Below, piece by piece: positions 40,364 to 46,331 of a DNA stretch of 46,331 nt. Below the pieces are notes generated by a model. It was not told where the DNA came from and made no database searches. It saw only the letters and a list, made by a program, of their open reading frames with translations. Position 1 is the stretch's first letter, and each line of letters begins with the position of its first letter. Source of the DNA: Nocardioides guangzhouensis (lineage in GTDB: Bacteria > Actinomycetota > Actinomycetes > Propionibacteriales > Nocardioidaceae). Where the stretch lies: contig NZ_SDKM01000037.1 in assembly GCF_004519545.1 (NCBI RefSeq), positions 1-46,331 on the forward strand, written 5' to 3'. The translations under genes and the position numbers were made by a program.

Positions 40364-40980
40364 CCGACGACCAGGCCGCGAGCCAGCCGGCGAAGCAGAG
40401 CAACTGGAACATCCCCAACGCGCTCACCACGCTGCGCATCCTGATGGTGCCGTTCTACGGCTACGCACTCCTGCAGGACGGCGGGGACTCGATCGGGTGG
40501 CGGGTCACCGCGTTCGTGATCTTCGTGGCCGCGATGATCACGGACAAGATCGACGGAGACATCGCGCGCAGCCGCAACCTGATCACCGACTTCGGCAAGA
40601 TCGCCGACCCGATCGCGGACAAGGCGATCACCGGCATGGCGTTCATCGGCCTCTCGATCGTCGGCGACATCTGGTGGTGGGTCACGATCCTGGTGCTGGC
40701 CCGCGAGTGGAGCGTGACCCTGCTCCGGCTGTCGATCCTCAAGCAGGTCGTCGTGGCCGCCTCGCAGAGCGGGAAGATCAAGACCACGTTCCAGGCGATC
40801 GCGCTCGCCGCGCTATCCCTGCCGCTGCGGCAGGTCGACGGATCGCTGGACCTGGTCGGCGAGATCCTCTTCTACCTCAGCCAGGTCATGCTCGCCCTCG
40901 CGGTGGCGATGACCCTCTGGTCGGGGTACGAGTTCTACCGCGACGTGTGGCGTCAGCGACGGGCCGCCCGGACCGCCTGA
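40360..40980 (+). CDS. pgsA: CDP-diacylglycerol--glycerol-3-phosphate 3-phosphatidyltransferase
   Basis: This 206-residue membrane enzyme makes phosphatidylglycerol phosphate, the precursor of phosphatidylglycerol and cardiolipin. The CDP-alcohol transferase motif DG-x2-AR-x8-G-x3-D-x3-D is exact in DGDIARSRNLITDFGKIADPIAD (near 65-87). The N-terminus IPNALTTLRILMVPFYGYAL is typical. It overlaps rimO. In many actinobacteria cinA and recA follow pgsA; here they are not within the window. Confidence 0.94.
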   Translation: MTDDQAASQPAKQSNWNIPNALTTLRILMVPFYGYALLQDGGDSIGWRVTAFVIFVAAMITDKIDGDIARSRNLITDFGKIADPIADKAITGMAFIGLSIVGDIWWWVTILVLAREWSVTLLRLSILKQVVVAASQSGKIKTTFQAIALAALSLPLRQVDGSLDLVGEILFYLSQVMLALAVAMTLWSGYEFYRDVWRQRRAARTA

Positions 40981-41020
40981 TGTCCGGCAGGTGACGCACC
41001 GGAGATTTTTCGGGTTCCGG

Positions 41021-41040
41021 GGCCGACAGGACTGTCTTTT
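41021..41040 (+). terminator. Hairpin with T-tract after pgsA
   Basis: GACAG (41025-41029) pairs with CTGTC (41032-41036) and is followed by TTTT. An outer GGCC/GGCC pair may extend the stem. It lies 45 bases past the pgsA stop and upstream of the secreted nuclease gene. Confidence 0.5.
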
Positions 41041-41133
41041 CCCGGCCGCCTGATGCAGGATGCTGCCGCTGACCACCGGCGATCCCGTCGGCTTTCCCTG
41101 GTCGCGGCCATCTGCACGTTCTCTGGGAGTCCC

Positions 41134-44100
41134 ATGTTTCGCGACCTGCGAGTGCGCTCGCGCGCGCTGATTGCAGCAACCTCACTCGGCGTCATCGCCG
41201 CCCCCATGTCCCTCCTGAGCCAGCCGGCCAGTGCCGCCCCGGCCGACCACCTTGTCATCAGCGAGGTGTACGGCGGCGGCGGGAACACAGGCGCAACCCT
41301 CAAGAGTGACTTCATCGAGCTGTACAACCCGACCGGCTCCGACATCTCGGTCGACGGTCTCTCCGTCCAGTGGCGCAGCGCCACCGGGACGACCGCCGCG
41401 ACGGGCGTGACGCCGCTGAGCGGCAGCGTTCCGGCCGGCAGGTACTACCTGGTGCAGGAGGCCGACGGCGCCGGCGGCTCGGTCGACCTGCCCACACCGG
41501 AGGCGACCGGCACCATCGCCATGGGTGCGGCCGGTGGCACGGCGATCCTGGCTCGAGGCACCGTCGCCATCAACCCCGGGACGGGCCCCTTCGCCGGGAA
41601 CGCGAACGTGATCGATCTCGTCGGGGTCTCCAGCAACGTCTTCGAGACCGCTGCCGCGTCGGGCATGTCCAACACCACGTCGGCCGCACGCAAGGTCGCC
41701 GGCGAGGACTCGGACAACAACTCGGCCGACTTCGCCTCGGGTGCGCCCGCGCCCCAGAACACCGGCTGGACGGCGCCGCCGGCGGACTTCACCGGCTCCA
41801 TCGCCGAGATCCAGGGCACCGGCGCCACCACCCCGAAGTCCGGCGCCAAGGTCACCACCACCGGCGTCGTCACGGCGGCGTACCCGACCGGCGGCTTCAA
41901 CGGCTTCTGGATGCAGACCCCGGGCGCCGACACGCCGAACGCCTCTGACGCGATCTTCGTGTTCGCGGGCAGCGGCGGCACCTTCACGATGCCCGCCATC
42001 GGCGACCACGTGCAGGTCGTCGGCACCGCGGGCGAGTTCGCGGGCGTCACCCAGATCACCCCCGGCTCCGCCGGCTCCGTGTCCCAGCTGCCTCCGGCCT
42101 CCGGGACCGTCGCCGCCAAGGACACGCTGCCCGGAGCGGGCTGCGCCCAGGGTTCCTGCCCCGGCGCGTCCGAGCTCGACGCGCTGCGTGAGGCGAGCGA
42201 GGGCGAGGTCTTCGACCTGGCCGGCCCCTACACCGTCAGCAACGCCTACAGCCTGACCAACGGAGCCAACGGCTTCATGGAGATCGGCCTGGCCGCCGAC
42301 ACCAAGCCGCTGGTCGCGCCGACCGAGGACATCGTCTGGACGAACACGGCCGCGGTGGCCGCCCGCACGGCGTACAACAACGCCCACGGGATCGTCCTCG
42401 ACGACGCCAGCAGCAAGAACTACACGCTGGGCGACAGCGGCGACCCGATGCCGTGGATCAACAAGACGCACACCGTGCGGGTCGGCGCCGCGGCCCACTT
42501 CACCGGCAACGTGGTGCTCGACTTCCGCAACAGCATCTGGAAGATCCAGCCGACCTCGCAGGTCACCGACCTCGGCGAGGACACCGCGACCTTCGCACAG
42601 ACCCGTCCCGCGGGCGGCCCGCGGGAGGTGGGTGGCGACCTGAAGCTCGGCACCTTCAACGTGCTGAACTACTTCCCGACCACGGGTGTCGAGTACGAGG
42701 CCACCACCCCGAACCGCACCTGCCGGTACTTCGCCGACCGTGCGGAGAACGACGTCACGGTCCGCGACTGCGACGACACCACGACGGGCACGGCCAACGA
42801 CGCCAACGGCCCGCGCGGTGCCGCCGAGCAGGAGGACCTCGAGCGCCAGCAGGCCAAGATCGTCACCGCCATCAACACGATGGACGCCGACGTCGTCTCG
42901 CTGGAGGAGATCGAGAACTCCGTGCAGTTCGGCAAGGACCGCGACGACGCCGTCCAGAAGCTGGTCACGGCGCTGAACACCGCGGCGGGCTCGACCCGCT
43001 GGGCGTTCGCCCCCTCCCCGGCCGCGGCCGACCTCCCGGACCTGGCCGAGCAGGACGTGATCCGGACCGCGTTCATCTACGACCCGGCCACGGTCGACCT
43101 GGTCGGTACTTCCAAGGTGCTGGTCGGCTCCGCGGCGTTCGGCAACGCCCGCGAGCCGCTCGCCCAGGCCTTCAAGGCCGAGGGGGCCGCGGACTCCGAC
43201 GCGTTCGGTGTGATCGTGAACCACTTCAAGTCCAAGGGCTCCGGTGCCGACGACGGCACCGGCCAGGGCAACGCGAACCCGGACCGGGTCGCGCAAGCCC
43301 AGGCGCTGGTCACGTTCGCGGACCAGTTCAAGACCGATCGGGGCATCTCCAAGATGTTCCTGACCGGTGACTTCAACGCCTACACCAAGGAGCAGCCGGT
43401 CAAGGTCCTCGAGGACGCCGGCTACACCAACGTCAAGTCCGAGGACGCGGGCGAGTGGAGCTACTCGTTCGGCGGCATGTCCGGCTCGCTCGACCACGTG
43501 TTCGCCAACGGTGCCGCGCTCGACGACGTCACCGGCGCGGACCTGTGGAACATCAACGCCGAGGAACCGATCGCCTACCAGTACAGCCGCTACAACTACA
43601 ACGCCACCGACTTCTTCGACGGTGGCGCTCCGTTCGGCGCCTCGGACCACAACCCTGAGATCGTCGGTATCGACGTGGCGGACAGCAACGCGCCGGTCGA
43701 CGTGCAGATCCTCGGCACGAACGACTTCCACGGTCGTCTGCTGAACAGCTCGAACAACGAGGCGGGGGCCGCGGTCCTCTCCGGGGCGGTCAAGCAGCTG
43801 CGTTCGCAGAAGCCGAACACCGTGTTCGCCGCGGCCGGTGACCTCATCGGCGCCTCGACGTTCGAGTCGTTCATCCAGAAGGACAAGCCGACGCTGGACG
43901 CGCTGAACGAGGCCGGGCTCGAGGTGTCGGCCGCCGGCAACCACGAGTTCGACGCCGGGTACGACGACCTGGTCAACCGGGTCATGAAGCCGTACGACGC
44001 CGAGACCAACCCGTACGGCGGCGCCGACTGGGAGTACCTCGCGGCGAACGTCCGGAAGAAGAGCGACCACTCGCACGCGCTGCCCGAGTCCTGGATCAAG

Positions 44101-46206
44101 GACTTCGGCAACGTCCAGGTCGGCTTCGTGGGTGCGGTCACCGAGGACCTGCCGTCCCTGGTCAGCCCCGACGGCATCGCCGACATCGAGGTCACCGACA
44201 TCGTCGACGAGTCCAACGCCGCTGCCGACCAGCTCAAGGCCGACGGTGCCGACATCGTGGTCCTGCTGGTCCACGAAGGTGCCCCGGACACGTCGAAGGC
44301 CTCGGCGACCAGCAACGCCAACGCGTTCGGCCAGATCGTCAACGGCGTCGACGGTGACATCGACGCGATCGTGTCCGGCCACACGCACCTGGCGTACAAC
44401 CACAGCGTCGAGGTGCCCGAGTGGGTTGCCGAGGGACGCACGGTCACCGAGCGCCCGGTGGTGTCGGCCGGCCAGTACGGCTCGTTCCTCAACAAGCTGG
44501 TCTTCACCTGGGACCCGGTTGCCGGGAAGGTGACGGCGAAGTCGCAGGACGTCGTCCCGCTGGAGACCTGCACCGCCAACTGCTCCTCGTCGAGCCCGAC
44601 CTGGACGGCCAACTTCCCGGCCGACCCGGCGGTCACCTCGATCGTCGACGCCGCCGTGGCCAAGGCGAACGAGCTGGGCGCCCAGGTGCTCGGCAAGATC
44701 GGCGGACCGTTCAACCGGGCCAAGCTGGCCAACGGCACCACCGAGAACCGCGGTGGCGAGTCGACCCTCGGCAACCTCGTGGCCGAGGTCCAGCGGTGGG
44801 CGACCGAGTCGGAGACCGCGGGTTCGGCGCAGATCGCGTTCATGAACCCGGGCGGCCTTCGCCAGGACATGGTGGGGGTGGGCACGGGATCCTTCCCCCG
44901 CGACCTGACCTACCGGCAGGCCGCCGAGGTGCAGCCGTTCGCGAACACGCTGGTCAACCTCACGATGACGGGCGCGCAGATCAAGGGCGTCCTGGAGCAG
45001 CAGTGGCAGCCCGCGGGCGCGTCGCGGCCGTTCCTGCGGCTCGGCACGTCGAAGGGCTTCACGTCGACGTACGACCCGTCCCGTCCGCAGGGCAACCGGA
45101 TCACGGGCATGTGGCTCGACGGGGCGCCGATCGTGATGGGGCAGACCTACTCGGTGACCGCCAACAGCTTCCTGGCGGCCGGCGGTGACAACTTCACCAC
45201 GTTCGGTGAGGTGACCGCCAAGCGCGACACCGGCAAGTCCGACCTCACGGCCATGGTCGACTACATGGCGGCGTTCACGGGGAGCGGTACGCCGCTGCCG
45301 GTGGACTACCACCAGCACCAGGTCGGGGTCGCCTTCCCGGCGGACGCACCCGCCAGCTACGTCCCCGGCGGCCACGTGAAGTTCAACCTCTCGTCGCTGG
45401 CCTACTCGACCGCGGCGGACGCCAAGGACGGCCAGGTCACCGTCAAGCTGGGTGAGCTCGTCCTGGGCTCGTTCCCGGTGGACAACACGATCGGCACGGC
45501 GGTCTTCGACGAGTACGGCACCGCGGCAGTGGACGTCGTCCTGCCGGAGTCCATGCCGACCGGTCCCGCAACCCTGACGGTCGTGGGCGACACCACGGGC
45601 TCGACCGTGACCGTCCCGATCACCGTCGACAAGCGGTCGACGTCGGTCTCGGCGACGGCGGAGGACATGGCCTACGGCACCGGCGGCTCGGTGGAGGTCG
45701 CCGTCTCGCCGGCCAGCGCCACCGGACAGGTGACGCTGCTGGACGGGACCCGGGAGATCGCTGTGGCGACGCTCGCCGACGGCTCGGCGACGATCCCGGT
45801 TCCGGGCGATGCCCTGGAGCCCGGGGCGCACACGCTGACCGTGCAGTACGCCGGTGACGCGGCGCACGCAGCGTCGTCGACGACGGTGGACGTCACCGTT
45901 GCGAAGGCTGCTGCGGCGGTGACGGCGTCGGCGAACCCGTCGGCCATCAAGAAGAAGAAGGGCACCTCCACCGTGACCGTGCGGGTCTCGGCCTCCGGGG
46001 TCACCCCGACCGGGCAGGTCCGGGCGCTCATCGGCGGGACGCAGGTGGCCGCGGGCGCCCTCGACGCCGACGGGGTGGTCCGGCTGGTCGTCGGTCCGTT
46101 CGAGGGGGCGGGTGTCCGCACCATCGAGCTCGTGTACGGCGGTGACGCCCACACGGGATCGGGCCGGACGACCACGACGGTGACCGTCACCAACGGCAAC
46201 CCGTAA
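41134..46206 (+). CDS. Secreted ExeM/NucH-type nuclease fused to 5'-nucleotidase and Ig-like repeats
   Basis: This is a 1690-residue exported multidomain hydrolase. Order: signal peptide (1-35, cleavage near ASA-AP), lamin-tail domain (about 36-150, DHLVISEVYGGGGN), OB-like region (215-320), and an endonuclease/exonuclease/phosphatase domain (503-845; GTFNVLNYF, EEIEN, GDFNAY 745-750, SDHNPE). A metallophosphatase (855-1090) follows with GTNDFHG 861-867, GNHEFD 935-940 and GHTH 1082-1085. Then comes the 5'-nucleotidase C-terminal domain (about 1175-1370; NPGGLR 1238-1243, FLAAGGDNF). Three Ig-like domains end the chain. It should cut external DNA and remove phosphate from the resulting nucleotides. 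No sorting signal is seen. ATG at 41134 is chosen from the signal peptide and a nearby GGGAG. Confidence 0.92.
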   Translation: MFRDLRVRSRALIAATSLGVIAAPMSLLSQPASAAPADHLVISEVYGGGGNTGATLKSDFIELYNPTGSDISVDGLSVQWRSATGTTAATGVTPLSGSVPAGRYYLVQEADGAGGSVDLPTPEATGTIAMGAAGGTAILARGTVAINPGTGPFAGNANVIDLVGVSSNVFETAAASGMSNTTSAARKVAGEDSDNNSADFASGAPAPQNTGWTAPPADFTGSIAEIQGTGATTPKSGAKVTTTGVVTAAYPTGGFNGFWMQTPGADTPNASDAIFVFAGSGGTFTMPAIGDHVQVVGTAGEFAGVTQITPGSAGSVSQLPPASGTVAAKDTLPGAGCAQGSCPGASELDALREASEGEVFDLAGPYTVSNAYSLTNGANGFMEIGLAADTKPLVAPTEDIVWTNTAAVAARTAYNNAHGIVLDDASSKNYTLGDSGDPMPWINKTHTVRVGAAAHFTGNVVLDFRNSIWKIQPTSQVTDLGEDTATFAQTRPAGGPREVGGDLKLGTFNVLNYFPTTGVEYEATTPNRTCRYFADRAENDVTVRDCDDTTTGTANDANGPRGAAEQEDLERQQAKIVTAINTMDADVVSLEEIENSVQFGKDRDDAVQKLVTALNTAAGSTRWAFAPSPAAADLPDLAEQDVIRTAFIYDPATVDLVGTSKVLVGSAAFGNAREPLAQAFKAEGAADSDAFGVIVNHFKSKGSGADDGTGQGNANPDRVAQAQALVTFADQFKTDRGISKMFLTGDFNAYTKEQPVKVLEDAGYTNVKSEDAGEWSYSFGGMSGSLDHVFANGAALDDVTGADLWNINAEEPIAYQYSRYNYNATDFFDGGAPFGASDHNPEIVGIDVADSNAPVDVQILGTNDFHGRLLNSSNNEAGAAVLSGAVKQLRSQKPNTVFAAAGDLIGASTFESFIQKDKPTLDALNEAGLEVSAAGNHEFDAGYDDLVNRVMKPYDAETNPYGGADWEYLAANVRKKSDHSHALPESWIKDFGNVQVGFVGAVTEDLPSLVSPDGIADIEVTDIVDESNAAADQLKADGADIVVLLVHEGAPDTSKASATSNANAFGQIVNGVDGDIDAIVSGHTHLAYNHSVEVPEWVAEGRTVTERPVVSAGQYGSFLNKLVFTWDPVAGKVTAKSQDVVPLETCTANCSSSSPTWTANFPADPAVTSIVDAAVAKANELGAQVLGKIGGPFNRAKLANGTTENRGGESTLGNLVAEVQRWATESETAGSAQIAFMNPGGLRQDMVGVGTGSFPRDLTYRQAAEVQPFANTLVNLTMTGAQIKGVLEQQWQPAGASRPFLRLGTSKGFTSTYDPSRPQGNRITGMWLDGAPIVMGQTYSVTANSFLAAGGDNFTTFGEVTAKRDTGKSDLTAMVDYMAAFTGSGTPLPVDYHQHQVGVAFPADAPASYVPGGHVKFNLSSLAYSTAADAKDGQVTVKLGELVLGSFPVDNTIGTAVFDEYGTAAVDVVLPESMPTGPATLTVVGDTTGSTVTVPITVDKRSTSVSATAEDMAYGTGGSVEVAVSPASATGQVTLLDGTREIAVATLADGSATIPVPGDALEPGAHTLTVQYAGDAAHAASSTTVDVTVAKAAAAVTASANPSAIKKKKGTSTVTVRVSASGVTPTGQVRALIGGTQVAAGALDADGVVRLVVGPFEGAGVRTIELVYGGDAHTGSGRTTTTVTVTNGNP

Positions 46207-46228
46207 CGGGTCGCGAGCAGCAACGACA

Positions 46229-46262
46229 GGCGGCGCCCGGGGAGCGATCCCCGGGCGCCGCC
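46229..46262 (+). terminator. Perfect 15-bp stem terminator
   Basis: GGCGGCGCCCGGGGA (46229-46243) pairs fully with TCCCCGGGCGCCGCC (46248-46262) around a GCGA loop, 22 bases after the nuclease gene stop. There is no T-tract, as is usual in high-GC actinobacteria. Confidence 0.85.
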
Positions 46263-46268
46263 CGTCGT

Positions 46269-46323
46269 CATGACAGGCAGTTCCTGCACTTGTCGGCCGA
46301 AATTCTGCCTGTCATGTGCAGGA
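46269..46323. repeat. Two interleaved inverted repeats
   Basis: CATGACAGGCAG (46269-46280) pairs with CTGCCTGTCATG (46305-46316), 12 of 12. TCCTGCAC (46282-46289) pairs with GTGCAGGA (46316-46323), 8 of 8. The pairings cross each other, sharing one base at 46316. The element lies near the window edge and could continue beyond it. Confidence 0.75.
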
Positions 46324-46331
46324 TTCCCCGG

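Noticed and set aside
40981..41133. Pho box upstream of the secreted nuclease-nucleotidase
   Set aside because: Phosphate control would make sense, but no direct repeat of the GTTCACC type was visible.
41182..46152. Minus-strand 1656-residue open frame over the nuclease fusion
   Set aside because: Complementary shadow of a gene with many intact catalytic motifs.
1..46331. tRNA, rRNA, insertion sequence or prophage genes
   Set aside because: No cloverleaf, transposase, integrase or phage structural motif was recognised on either strand.

Overview
The window is chromosomal DNA from a high-GC Gram-positive actinobacterium, most likely Nocardioides or a relative in the Propionibacteriales. Coding regions end strongly in G or C at the third codon position and genes often overlap by 4 bases (ATGA or GTGA). 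Many transcription units appear leaderless. A CydD-CydC fusion, an actinobacterial-type B12 riboswitch and the gene order ftsK, rodZ-like, rimO, pgsA all fit that group. Genus is an inference, because no rRNA or other marker is present. No tRNA, rRNA, CRISPR array, phage or insertion sequence was recognised, and no gene-free stretch exceeds 300 bases.

Left part (1-3900): an NYN-domain nuclease gene with a LOTUS/OST-HTH tail, a leucyl aminopeptidase gene (pepA) and the glycine cleavage T-protein gene (gcvT). The block is bordered on both sides by the same 22-base tandem repeat in opposite orientations. An evenly spaced array of three 32-base palindromes lies between the nuclease gene and pepA.

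B12 island (3902-9800, minus strand): one probable transcript starts with a cobalamin riboswitch. It then encodes an SCO2322-like surface protein, the ECF transporter components EcfT, a fused double EcfA and an S-component, then CobU and CobS. Five of these six genes are chained by 4-base overlaps. The operon looks built to import and finish corrinoids; no corrin-ring synthesis gene is present here.

Centre (9836-21600): a small hypothetical gene, a sulfotransferase, a hydrolase plus beta-propeller pair, a membrane protein, thyA-folA, a DUF3303-like gene, a heptad-repeat Arg/Asp protein, a DUF6328-like membrane protein, a GT39-type glycosyltransferase with a PadR regulator, a LysR protein reduced to its DNA-binding domain, dapA, and rnj (ribonuclease J).

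Right part (21681-46331): the cytochrome bd oxidase operon cydA-cydB-cydDC comes first. Next are three secreted proteins read on the minus strand: a metzincin-like protease, an Ig-repeat-only protein and an M4 protease with a PA domain inserted in the catalytic domain. After these come ftsK, rodZ-like, rimO and pgsA, then a 1690-residue secreted fusion of an ExeM/NucH nuclease with a 5'-nucleotidase. The four secreted products all end in Ig-like domains and together could degrade external protein and DNA. A strong terminator and an interleaved inverted repeat close the window.

The most notable points are the TAnnnT box ending 6-7 bases before 12 start codons, the two heptad blocks of the Arg/Asp protein, the palindrome array, and the nuclease-nucleotidase fusion.
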